Shown in pieces: positions 56,282 through 64,000 of a DNA stretch of 64,000 nt (positions within the stretch are counted from its first letter, which is position 1; every line of letters begins with the position of its first letter). The stretch lies in contig NZ_JAOQJC010000014.1 of NCBI RefSeq assembly GCF_025567625.1, positions 62,001 through 126,000 of the forward strand. The letters run 5' to 3'. The stretch comes from Paenibacillus sp. J5C2022 (GTDB lineage Bacteria > Bacillota > Bacilli > Paenibacillales > Paenibacillaceae). The notes under the pieces were generated by a model. That model worked only from the letters and a program-made list of their open reading frames with translations, was not told the origin of the DNA and did not search any database. The translations under genes were made by a program, and so were the position numbers.

Positions 56282-57358
56282 TTACATCATCTTGCTGCTG
56301 TATTGCTGCATCAATTCCTTGACGACTGACGTCGGAATGGCAAAGCCGATGCCTTGCGCCTCTGCATTGACAGCAGAGTTGATGCCCACTACTTCTCCGG
56401 CGCTATTGAGCAGCGGACCTCCGGAATTGCCGGGATTAATGGAGGCATCCGTCTGAAGCATATGCTCATGTGTGTGAACGACGCCATCCTCACCCTGAAT
56501 CGTAATCGGCCGTTCCTTCGCACTCAGCACTCCAATCGTGAGCGTGCCCTCATAGCCGTACGGATTACCGATCGCAAGCACCCAGTCGCCTATATTGACT
56601 TGGTCGGAATCTCCCAGCTCCAACGCATGGAACTTATCGCCATTCGAGCTGCTGACCTTCAGCAGAGCCAGATCCTGCTCCTCGCTGCTCCACAATACAT
56701 CGGCTTGCAGCGGTTCCTCTTGCCCATGTACCGTTACCATCACCTGCTGCGCATCCGCCACCACATGCTGGTTCGTCATAATGTAGCCGTCCTCATCCAC
56801 GAAGAAGCCTGTCCCTTCCCCATTTTTGACAAGCTCCCCTTCGCTCGTCCTTGCATCCTCTCGTCCTGCAGTTCCGCCTCCGAAGAAGTAACGCAGCATA
56901 TCGGCCTCTGTCATACCGCCACGGTTCATCGCACTGTAGGATTCGATCTTCACCACACCGGGCAGAGCCTCTTCGTATACCGCGGCCAAATCCGACTTGG
57001 CCTGCAGTGGCGCGGAAGCGGTCTGCAAGCCTGCATCCTCGCTGTAGCCGCTGCTCCCCCCTTGCCCATTGGACCCTCTGCCGCCAGTACTGCCAGTGAA
57101 CAGATTAACGCGGTCCGACGCATAGGCGAAGCCCCCGAATACGATGGCCCCGGCCAGGAAGGCGGCGAAGAGAGAGACGGAAGAGCTTTTTTTCTTTTTG
57201 CTGGTCTGACGCTGCTGTCCCAGCTCACGGTAATAGGCATCGAAGAGCGGTTTTCCTGTCGGCTTGATCGCTTCGTTCCATGAATGATTGCTATCCTTGC
57301 TGTCATGTTGGTTATAGTTTTGGTTAGAATCCGTCGTATTATGATTGTAGCTGCTCAT
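56282..57358 (-). CDS. HtrA/DegP-like membrane serine protease without a PDZ domain
   Basis: A 358-aa protein. A hydrophilic Asn/Gln/His-rich N-terminus of 60 residues precedes one membrane helix (VSLFAAFLAGAIVFGGFAYA, 61-80) and an S1C trypsin-like domain with the triad TNQHVV (His), DLALLKV (Asp) and GNSGGPLL (Ser). The chain stops at IPTSVVKELMQQYSSKMM, where other HtrA proteins continue into a PDZ domain of about 90 residues. There is no further in-frame coding before the terminator. It acts outside the membrane in protein quality control. It is separated from sigW by 225 bp on the same strand. Confidence 0.88.
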   Translation of the reverse strand: MSSYNHNTTDSNQNYNQHDSKDSNHSWNEAIKPTGKPLFDAYYRELGQQRQTSKKKKSSSVSLFAAFLAGAIVFGGFAYASDRVNLFTGSTGGRGSNGQGGSSGYSEDAGLQTASAPLQAKSDLAAVYEEALPGVVKIESYSAMNRGGMTEADMLRYFFGGGTAGREDARTSEGELVKNGEGTGFFVDEDGYIMTNQHVVADAQQVMVTVHGQEEPLQADVLWSSEEQDLALLKVSSSNGDKFHALELGDSDQVNIGDWVLAIGNPYGYEGTLTIGVLSAKERPITIQGEDGVVHTHEHMLQTDASINPGNSGGPLLNSAGEVVGINSAVNAEAQGIGFAIPTSVVKELMQQYSSKMM

Positions 57359-57531
57359 AAGCTTGCATCCTCCTTATCCTCAGATGACGATCATGTTCGT
57401 GTTCGTCGATGGGATACTTCTATCATGAAGGACGCAGCTTAAAGCAACATTAAGCCCATTTAAAAAAACATTAATATAGCCGCATCCACAAATCTCATCT
57501 ATAACGGCGGAAGCGTTCTTGCTTAAAATAA

Positions 57532-57583
57532 CCCCGCAAAGTAGGGCTCTACTTCGAAGCTTACTGGGGTACTTTGCGAGGAC
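57532..57583. repeat. 52-bp inverted repeat element
   Basis: CGCAAAGTA at 57535-57543 is a perfect inverse of TACTTTGCG at 57570-57578, with inner CTACTTCGAAG-type symmetry. It lies 30 bp from the asparaginase terminator in a gap of about 310 bp without genes. It may be a dispersed palindrome or a second terminator for the downstream side. Confidence 0.6.
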
Positions 57584-57610
57584 CCCGGAACATATAAATT
57601 CTAATCATGC

Positions 57611-57638
57611 AAAAAAAGTCAGGCTGTTAGCCTGACTC
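57611..57638 (-). terminator. rho-independent terminator of the asparaginase gene
   Basis: Minus strand: AGTCAGGCT, 3-nt loop, AGCCTGACT, then TTTTTTT. Confidence 0.9.
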
Positions 57639-57672
57639 GTCTTAAGTAGAACAAACGTATTTATTATAGCTT

Positions 57673-58806
57673 CTAATATTCAGCGAAAAACTGTTTAATC
57701 TCTTCAGGATCAGATGTTTGTGTAAGTGCCAGCATTAACAAGATACGAGCTTTTTGCGGATTCAATGACATCGATGTGATCTGTTCTCTCGGCGTAACAA
57801 TACCGGATCCTACGCGTGAAGATCGGACAACGACCACTCCGGCTTCCGAAGCATCTTTTAGTGCTTTGGAACCGATGCTGGACAATGAACCGTTGCCTGA
57901 TCCTGCAGTTACAATACCTTTAGCCCCTGCCTCAACTGCCGCATCGTACAAGTGCCTTCCTTCATTTTGATAGCTGTAAATAATATCAACGTGAGGCAAT
58001 TCCTTTAATCCGGATACATCGAAGATAGACTCGGAAGTATGCTTTGCCGTAATTTTAGAATAGAAATAAGGCTTCCCTCCGACAATGGCGCCTATGTATC
58101 CTTGTTCTGTCGCCTTAAATGTATCCGTAGCCGTCGTATTTGTTTTTGTCGTATAACGGGCAGAGCCGATCCGGTCATTCAACATAACCATGACCCCTCG
58201 ACCAGTGGCTTCTTTGCTTCCAGCCAACAATACGGAATTATACAAATTCATTGGACCATCAGCGCTAATCGCTGTCGCTGGCCTCATTGCTCCGACGACC
58301 ACAACCGGTTTATCGCTTTTCACAGTTAAGTTTAAAAAGTAAGCCGTTTCTTCAAGTGTATCCGTTCCATGAGTAATGACGACGCCATCCACTTCGTCTG
58401 AGGATAACAGTTCATTAATGCGGTTAGCCAACGTAATCAAGATTTCATTGTTAACGTTGGGACTTCCGGTATTCGCGATTTGCTCTCCACTTACATTTGC
58501 AATATCTTTCATCTCCGGCACAGCATCAATTAAGATATCCACCCCCAAAGCACCTGCTGTATAGCCAGTCGTAGAAGTATTCGAAGCAGCCGAACCTGCG
58601 ATTGTCCCTCCCGTAGCGAGGATCTTTACATGGGGGAGTTGTTTTTTCTTCTGTGTTATTTCTGCAAATTTAGCGATCCATTTGCTTGATTCCATTGCAG
58701 TTGTCGAGCTTGTAATTACTGCTGCTGATCCTGATCCTGCGAATACAGTTGCAGCGAGCAAAGTCCCGGCCGTCACTAAACTGATCACTTTTCTCTTGAT
58801 GTACAT
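57673..58806 (-). CDS. ansZ: secreted type II L-asparaginase
   Basis: About 377 aa from ATG 58806 (GGGAGAG 8 nt upstream); the frame also has an ATG at 58842. The signal peptide is residues 1-30 ([22 protein letters not shown]). Catalytic motifs are [13 protein letters not shown] (nucleophilic Thr) and [14 protein letters not shown] (Thr, Asp). The C-terminus has [17 protein letters not shown]. It hydrolyses extracellular asparagine to aspartate and ammonia. It is a single-gene unit with its own terminator. Confidence 0.95.
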   Translation of the reverse strand: MYIKRKVISLVTAGTLLAATVFAGSGSAAVITSSTTAMESSKWIAKFAEITQKKKQLPHVKILATGGTIAGSAASNTSTTGYTAGALGVDILIDAVPEMKDIANVSGEQIANTGSPNVNNEILITLANRINELLSSDEVDGVVITHGTDTLEETAYFLNLTVKSDKPVVVVGAMRPATAISADGPMNLYNSVLLAGSKEATGRGVMVMLNDRIGSARYTTKTNTTATDTFKATEQGYIGAIVGGKPYFYSKITAKHTSESIFDVSGLKELPHVDIIYSYQNEGRHLYDAAVEAGAKGIVTAGSGNGSLSSIGSKALKDASEAGVVVVRSSRVGSGIVTPREQITSMSLNPQKARILLMLALTQTSDPEEIKQFFAEY

Positions 58807-59013
58807 GTCACTTTCTCTCCCGTCTTCTATGTATTTTTTCATTTACCACTTATATAATAATCCGAAAAAATCGAATGTGTCAACTATAAGTTATTATATA
58901 TTACATTAATTCTGCTTTATTCTTTGTTATATGTAACTTTATATAACATGTATATATCACATTATTCTGTTGTGACTCTTGTTCATGCTTATCAACATGA
59001 TATTTTGAACGAC

Positions 59014-59048
59014 AAAAAAACCAGCCACAGCAAATGCCATGACTGGTT
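59014..59048 (-). terminator. rho-independent terminator of ppc
   Basis: Minus strand: AACCAGTCATGGC, ATTT loop, GCTGTGGCTGGTT then TTTTTT. Confidence 0.9.
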
Positions 59049-59060
59049 GATATCGTGCAG

Positions 59061-61859
59061 TTAGCCTGTATTCCTCAGACCTGCCGCAATGCCGTTAATG
59101 GTAAGCAGCACTTCACGCAGCAGCTCCTGATCGTCTTCGTCCTTCGCACGCAATGCGCGCAGCTCTGTAAGCAGCTGCACTTGCAAGTAGCTGAGCGGGT
59201 CCACATAAGGATTCCGCAGTCGGATTGACTCCTGAATAACCGGTACGTTGTCCAGAATTTCTTCTTGCCCCGTAATGCTCAGAATCATCCCCGAGGTCAG
59301 TTTGTACTCTTGTTCGATCTGGCTGAAGATGCGGTCGCGGATGGTGCCATCCGTAATCATACCCGCATACTCCTTCGAGATATGCAGATCAGCCTTGGCA
59401 AGAGCCATCTGCAAGTTGTCGATCAGCGACCGGAAGAACGGGAAGCCGGCATACATCTCGCGCAGCGTCTCCAACTTCGCGGCATCGCCGCCCACATATT
59501 GCTGCAGAGCTGTGCCTGCCGCATACCAGGCCGGAAGCAGATAGCGACTTTGCGTCCAGGCGAATACCCATGGGATGGCGCGCAGGTCTTCGAAGCGGTC
59601 GCTGTTCTTCCGCTTGGAAGGACGTGAGCCAATATTCAGCTCTCCCACCTCCGGCAGCGGAGTCGACTCCTTGAAGAATACCAGGAAGTCGGGATCGCGG
59701 AAGATCAGATCCTGATACTTCTCCAGCGCCGTCTCCGAGATCGACCTCGCGATCTCTTCCCACTGTGCATCTACAGCCAGCTCCTCTTGCGGAGTCTTCG
59801 CCAGACGGGCTGCCGTAATAAGCGCCCATGTCGCCTGCTCCAGACTGCGGTAAGCAATACCTTGCATGGAATAACGGGAAGACAGCACTTCGCCTTGTTC
59901 CGTAATCTTGATGCCGCCGCCGATCGTATGAGGCGGCTGTGCCAGAATGCTGCGGTTCAACGGCATACCGCCGCGTCCCAGCGCTCCGCCGCGGCCATGG
60001 AAGAACTTCAGCTTCACGCCGTATTCATCACCCGTTGCCGTAATATCGTTCAGTGCGACGCGCAGTTCCCAATTCGCCGTCACCACTCCGCCGTCCTTGT
60101 TGCTGTCGGAGTAGCCCAGCATAATCTCGTGCATATTGCCTCTGGCTTCCGTCGCCTTGCGATAGACAGGCAGCTCGAACAATTGCTTCATAATGCCAGG
60201 CGCCGCATGAAGGTCGTCGACCGTCTCGAACAGCGGTACGGACTGCAGTGTACAGCTGACCGTGCCGTCTACCTCTTGACGGAATAAGCCGACCTCCTTG
60301 GCCAGCACCATCACTTCCAGCATATCGCTTGCCGCTTCGGTCATGCTGATCAGATAGCTGGAAATGCAGCCAGTGCCGAATTCCTGCTGCGCGCTGTAGA
60401 CCGTCTGGAATACATCCAGGCATTCGCGCGTCGATTCCGAGTAGTCCAGGTGACCGGACGTCAGCGGACGAGGGTCCATCAACAGCTTGGCCAGCAGCCC
60501 CGTCTTCTCTTCCTCGGACAATGCCGCATAATCTTCCACGATATGCATCTTCGCCAGTATTTCCGCCATGGCGTTCTCGTGTTCCTGGCTATGCTGACGA
60601 ACGTCCAACGTCATCAGATGGAAGCCGAACAGCTCCACTTGACGGACAAGCTTGGCCAGATACGTCTCCGATACATAATCTGCATAATGATAGCGCAGAC
60701 TGCGGTCGATGATAAGAATGTCCTCGCGGAACTCGCCGGGATGGTTATAGCGCATCGGAGAGCCCTTCAATGACTCATTCGAAATATTCGCCAGCTTCTC
60801 CAGCATGAAGCCCAGCTTCACGCGATACGGCTCCTTCGTATTGCGCCACAGCTCGACGCACTTCAGCTCCACATGCTCGCGGTCGCGCTGGATGGATTCG
60901 TTCAGCTCGTCCGTGACTTCGACCAAGTTCGTGCTGAAGCTCAGCAGCTCCATCAGCTCATGCAATTGCTCTTCGTACTTGCGGATGGCGAGCTGACGGT
61001 GCAGCACCAGCGTCTCCCATGTCACCTTCGCCGTTACGGACGGATTGCCGTCGCGGTCGCCGCCGATCCATGAGCCAAAGCGCAAGTAATCCGGCACATG
61101 CCAGTTCTCGTCCGGGTAATATTTGTTCAGACAATGCTCAAGCTCCTCGTACACGCTAGGCAGCACGTCGAATAAAGTCTCATCAAAGTAATAAAGGCCG
61201 TTCCTGACCTCGTCGATAACGGTCGGCTTGCGGTCGCGCAGCTCGTCCGTCTGCCATAAGATCAGCACCTCGTTAAGCAGCTTGTCCTTCAGCTTCTCCC
61301 GCTCGCGGAACGTAAGCGTCGGGTTGTCGAGCTCCATCACATCCTCCGCTATACGCTTATGGATGTCCAACACCACACGCCGAGTTGCTTCCGTGGGATG
61401 GGCCGTCATAATCAGCTCCAGAGAAATATCCTTCAATATTTCACGGACCGCTTCTATAGCTATCCCGCGTTCCTTCAAATCCTTAATGGCGCTCTCGATA
61501 GAGCCGCGCTGCACTTCTTCCCCTGCCATCACCTCATAATCGCGCTTGCGTCTGATGCGATGATTCTGCTCGGCAATATTGACCAGTTGAAAGTATATAG
61601 CGAATGCTCGGATGACCTGATGACGAATCTCGGGGTTTAGCGAAGTTATCGTGTCTTTGAATTGCTGGAACTGCTCAGGCACGAAATCCGCACGCAGCGC
61701 CTTGCTTTGTTCGCGAATTCCTTCGACAATATCCAACAGCTCGCGTCCGCCCTGATGGACGAGCACTTCGCCAAGAATATTGCCCAGAAAGCGCACATCG
61801 CGTCTTAGCAAATTGTTCGTTCCTGTCCGGCTCGTTGTTGATACAGTTTGTTCAGACAT
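59061..61859 (-). CDS. ppc: phosphoenolpyruvate carboxylase
   Basis: About 932 aa from ATG 61859, chosen because AGGAGG is 6 nt upstream; the frame runs 23 codons further. Catalytic motifs: MTAHPTEATRR (His), GSWIGGDRDGNPS, GYSDSNKDGG and FHGRGGALGRGG, with the conserved C-terminal GLRNTG. It carboxylates PEP to oxaloacetate to refill the TCA cycle. It is a single-gene unit flanked by gaps. Confidence 0.98.
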   Translation of the reverse strand: MSEQTVSTTSRTGTNNLLRRDVRFLGNILGEVLVHQGGRELLDIVEGIREQSKALRADFVPEQFQQFKDTITSLNPEIRHQVIRAFAIYFQLVNIAEQNHRIRRKRDYEVMAGEEVQRGSIESAIKDLKERGIAIEAVREILKDISLELIMTAHPTEATRRVVLDIHKRIAEDVMELDNPTLTFREREKLKDKLLNEVLILWQTDELRDRKPTVIDEVRNGLYYFDETLFDVLPSVYEELEHCLNKYYPDENWHVPDYLRFGSWIGGDRDGNPSVTAKVTWETLVLHRQLAIRKYEEQLHELMELLSFSTNLVEVTDELNESIQRDREHVELKCVELWRNTKEPYRVKLGFMLEKLANISNESLKGSPMRYNHPGEFREDILIIDRSLRYHYADYVSETYLAKLVRQVELFGFHLMTLDVRQHSQEHENAMAEILAKMHIVEDYAALSEEEKTGLLAKLLMDPRPLTSGHLDYSESTRECLDVFQTVYSAQQEFGTGCISSYLISMTEAASDMLEVMVLAKEVGLFRQEVDGTVSCTLQSVPLFETVDDLHAAPGIMKQLFELPVYRKATEARGNMHEIMLGYSDSNKDGGVVTANWELRVALNDITATGDEYGVKLKFFHGRGGALGRGGMPLNRSILAQPPHTIGGGIKITEQGEVLSSRYSMQGIAYRSLEQATWALITAARLAKTPQEELAVDAQWEEIARSISETALEKYQDLIFRDPDFLVFFKESTPLPEVGELNIGSRPSKRKNSDRFEDLRAIPWVFAWTQSRYLLPAWYAAGTALQQYVGGDAAKLETLREMYAGFPFFRSLIDNLQMALAKADLHISKEYAGMITDGTIRDRIFSQIEQEYKLTSGMILSITGQEEILDNVPVIQESIRLRNPYVDPLSYLQVQLLTELRALRAKDEDDQELLREVLLTINGIAAGLRNTG

Positions 61860-62248
61860 ACGGTTCCTCCTACAATATCTGTACAGCAAACTCACATGAA
61901 AGCATTTGCATCTACAATTGTATGCCATGCACCTACTCTTGCTTTGTAAGATTACTCTCAGTTTTTCGTCTATTTGCTTCTAACCATCATACTACAAAAT
62001 GGCATTGTGTTGAAGCCCTGAGGCATAATCTATACACTGGTTTTATGTAAATTCCATCATTTCCCGAGAGGGATACTGGAATTTCACTGCAATATCCGGA
62101 AAATGCCAAAAAGCCCGCTTCAGCAGCGGACAGGATATGCGACAAGGCAGGGCTATCATGTGAAGTGGGGCATCCTTCCTTTTCGACAAATTCACCTATT
62201 GCGAGCCGATTAAGCTCTGTGGCAACCGATGCACCCGCTCCCGCAGGA
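61860..62248. other. non-coding gap between ppc and the lipoprotein gene
   Basis: About 390 bp; it contains the ppc ribosome site and presumably its promoter. I see no gene or strong repeat. Confidence 0.5.
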
Positions 62249-62911
62249 TTATTTCCCAGCTCCTGATAAAACTATGACAGTCGGATAACCCACAACCTTC
62301 CCTTCATGGGTTTGATACTTTAGACTCTTGATTCCTTCTTCCGCATTCTTTGCCGTCTGCTCGCTTCCATAAGTAAATTTATCTTGCTCCACATCGGCAA
62401 TAAGCCATTTCCCGCTATACTTCTCCAATGTATACTTCTTAGCAGTTGCGGTTAACGGGCGATCTATCAACTCTTTATTTTCAATCGTGTATATATTTAC
62501 TTGATTGGACTGATCCCCTTCATACACATCCGATATACGAATCGTTACACTGACATTATCCATATCCGTTCCACGAATTAAATTAAGCATATGTTCCTTA
62601 TGGTTGTCGTACTCCCCTTGCGACATATTCGCCAGATCATCTCTGGTATATGTTGCACCATCGTATCCGAATACGATTTCATCGCTCATAGACACCCAGT
62701 ATGCTTCGCTGACAATTTCATTTACAACTTTGAGATATTGTTTATACGATTTGTTAAAGTAAATAAGATCAAACTCACTCTCTTCAACTGCCTTCACATG
62801 ATCCACCATCAACTCCTTCTCCGAACGACCTAATGACGAGTCAGAGGTGCACGCTGCTAAAACGGTACTGAACAATAGAAGTAATCCACACAAAATGGTT
62901 TTAAATCTCAT
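62249..62911 (-). CDS. hypothetical lipoprotein
   Basis: A 220-aa protein with a signal peptide ending in the lipobox LAAC (about 18-21); the mature protein is lipid-anchored. GAAAGGGGG precedes ATG 62911. The rest is a mixed alpha/beta domain with no motif I recognise; segments such as TYTRDDLANMSQGEYDNH and YSGKWLIADVEQDKF resemble NTF2-like lipoproteins of Bacilli, but this is weak. Confidence 0.75.
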   Translation of the reverse strand: MRFKTILCGLLLLFSTVLAACTSDSSLGRSEKELMVDHVKAVEESEFDLIYFNKSYKQYLKVVNEIVSEAYWVSMSDEIVFGYDGATYTRDDLANMSQGEYDNHKEHMLNLIRGTDMDNVSVTIRISDVYEGDQSNQVNIYTIENKELIDRPLTATAKKYTLEKYSGKWLIADVEQDKFTYGSEQTAKNAEEGIKSLKYQTHEGKVVGYPTVIVLSGAGK

Positions 62912-63173
62912 TTCAATCCCCCTTTCACCGCCCTTTAACTTAACAAGAATATGCAGAAAGCGGAAGTTTGGTTTTTGTATCCGTCACAATATAAAGGCAC
63001 GAATTAACTAACATTTCTTTCTTATTCGATGAGGTATTCTCATTTTTCTTGCTATCTATATAACGAAACCAAGCCAGTTAATGTTACAACTTCAATTCAA
63101 ATATCAACAACAATCTTTAAGGTAGAAATACAAAAAAAGCCTTGCATCGCAAGACTTTGCTCATTGAATAATC

Positions 63174-63247
63174 TGGAGCGGGTGATGGGAATCGAACCCA
63201 CGCTATTAGCTTGGAAGGCTAAAGTTCTACCATTGAACTACACCCGC
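63174..63247 (-). tRNA. tRNA-Gly (anticodon TCC)
   Basis: Acceptor stem GCGGGTG/CACCCGC, anticodon loop CTTCCAA, T-arm GGGTTCGATTCCC, and an encoded CCA end. Confidence 0.95.
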
Positions 63248-63255
63248 ATATAAAC

Positions 63256-63332
63256 TGGTCGGGATGACACGATTTGAACATGCGACCCCCTGGTCCCAAA
63301 CCAGGTGCTCTACCAAGCTGAGCTACATCCCG
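63256..63332 (-). tRNA. tRNA-Pro (anticodon TGG)
   Basis: Acceptor stem CGGGATG/CATCCCG, anticodon loop TTTGGGA, T-arm with GTTCAAATC, encoded CCA. Confidence 0.95.
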
Positions 63333-63353
63333 AGAAAAGCATATTAGAAAAAG

Positions 63354-63430
63354 TGGCGCGGCCTAAGAGATTCGAACTCCTGACCTTTTGATTCGTAGTC
63401 AAACGCTCTATCCAGCTGAGCTAAGGCCGC
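63354..63430 (-). tRNA. tRNA-Arg (anticodon ACG)
   Basis: Acceptor stem GCGGCCT/AGGCCGC, anticodon loop CTACGAA, T-arm GAGTTCGAATCTC, encoded CCA. Confidence 0.95.
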
Positions 63431-63437
63431 AAATTTA

Positions 63438-63512
63438 TGGAGCGGAAGACGGGAATCGAACCCGCGACCCTCGCCTTGGCAAGGCGATGCTCTACCGCTG
63501 AGCCACTTCCGC
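63438..63512 (-). tRNA. tRNA-Gly (anticodon GCC)
   Basis: Acceptor stem GCGGAAG/CTTCCGC, anticodon loop TTGCCAA, T-arm GGGTTCGATTCCC, encoded CCA. Confidence 0.95.
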
Positions 63513-63663
63513 ATTTTATTACTTACCGGCCACCACATCAGTGCAGCAGCGACAAGTAATAATATATCATCTGGCGAATGAAATTGCAAGTCCTTTTTTC
63601 GAAAACTTTTAACCCCTCTAAAGTATGCGCCAATTTCGCAGGTTTTAGAACGTTCTCTCCAAT

Positions 63664-64000
63664 CTAAGCAAGCTTTCGTTGACGTGCATCAGCTTGTTCA
63701 CTCATCACTTTATCGGCTACAGGCTGCCCTGCCAGCGCGAACGGCAGACATAAAGGCACACCTGTGCGAGGGTCCGGCACAATGTCGGCTTCAATGTTGA
63801 ACACTTCGCGCATCGTCTCCGGTGTGACAACTTCAATCGGCGAGCCTTCGGCCTTCACAGTGCCCGACTTGATCGCCACCATATGATGAGCATACCGTGT
63901 CGCATGATTCAGATCATGGACAACCATCACGACTGTACGATTGTTCATCTCATTCAGCTTCTGCAGCAGATGAAGCACTTCCAGCTGATGGGCCATATCC
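63664..64000 (-). CDS. iron-siderophore-type ABC transporter ATP-binding protein, C-terminal part
   Basis: The gene continues past the window end; only the last 112 codons are present. [16 protein letters not shown] follows the Walker B/D-loop in FecE/FhuC-like ATPases, and [19 protein letters not shown] contains the H-loop His. The C-terminus [14 protein letters not shown] is typical of ferric-siderophore or cobalamin ATPases. It powers siderophore uptake with permeases not in this window. Confidence 0.85.
   Translation of the reverse strand, partial: DMAHQLEVLHLLQKLNEMNNRTVVMVVHDLNHATRYAHHMVAIKSGTVKAEGSPIEVVTPETMREVFNIEADIVPDPRTGVPLCLPFALAGQPVADKVMSEQADARQRKLA

Noticed and set aside
63344-63589. 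81-aa frame over the tRNA cluster
   Set aside because: It lies wholly across the Arg and Gly tRNA genes and is not a protein gene.

Overview
The window looks like a Paenibacillus-type Gram-positive chromosome. The evidence is the order sigW-rsiW-cdaA-cdaR-glmM...glmS, a glmS ribozyme, a large multidomain secreted lyase with an LplABC-type importer, GTG/TTG starts behind strong GGAGG sites, and GC-rich core genes. No rRNA is present, so the species is not fixed.

Positions 1-33199 form a foreign, AT-richer island that fits a Tn7-like transposon parked in the classical attTn7 site. Its right end lies 25 bp beyond the glmS stop and is marked by four head-to-tail 20-bp repeats and a 5'-TGT terminus. 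The left end is outside the window. The element encodes TnsA, TnsB, TnsC and two TnsD/TniQ-type target selectors (16.9-25.6 kb) with a divergent XRE regulator. Its cargo is largely anti-phage or anti-plasmid in character: a complete type II Wadjet operon (jetABCD, 8.5-16.7 kb), then an AAA_13 ATPase, a possible structured RNA, a reverse transcriptase, a DUF4297-like nuclease with TPRs, and a ComEC-type metallo-beta-lactamase protein cut by the window start.

Between tnsA and the right end (25.8-33.2 kb) lie a TnsB remnant, decayed LacI and SDR genes, and a row of same-strand, AT-rich genes: a PD-(D/E)XK nuclease, a DUF4145 protein, a nuclease plus TIR-nuclease pair, and a pgsA paralogue. Most are followed by related imperfect palindromes that resemble integron attC sites. 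No integrase gene is seen. This would be an integrase-less cassette array inside a Tn7-like element.

The right half (33.2-64 kb) is mostly core. It holds glmS with promoter and ribozyme, then a glycosaminoglycan/uronic-acid utilisation locus (heparinase II/III-type lyase, GH88 hydrolase, two permeases, binding lipoprotein, membrane AraC regulator) inserted between glmS and glmM. It continues with argC, a 12 x 51-bp palindromic repeat array, and glmM-cdaR-cdaA (amino-sugar and c-di-AMP signalling). Beyond these are rsiW-sigW, a PDZ-less HtrA-like protease, a secreted asparaginase, PEP carboxylase, a lipoprotein, four tRNA genes and the end of an iron-siderophore-type ABC ATPase.
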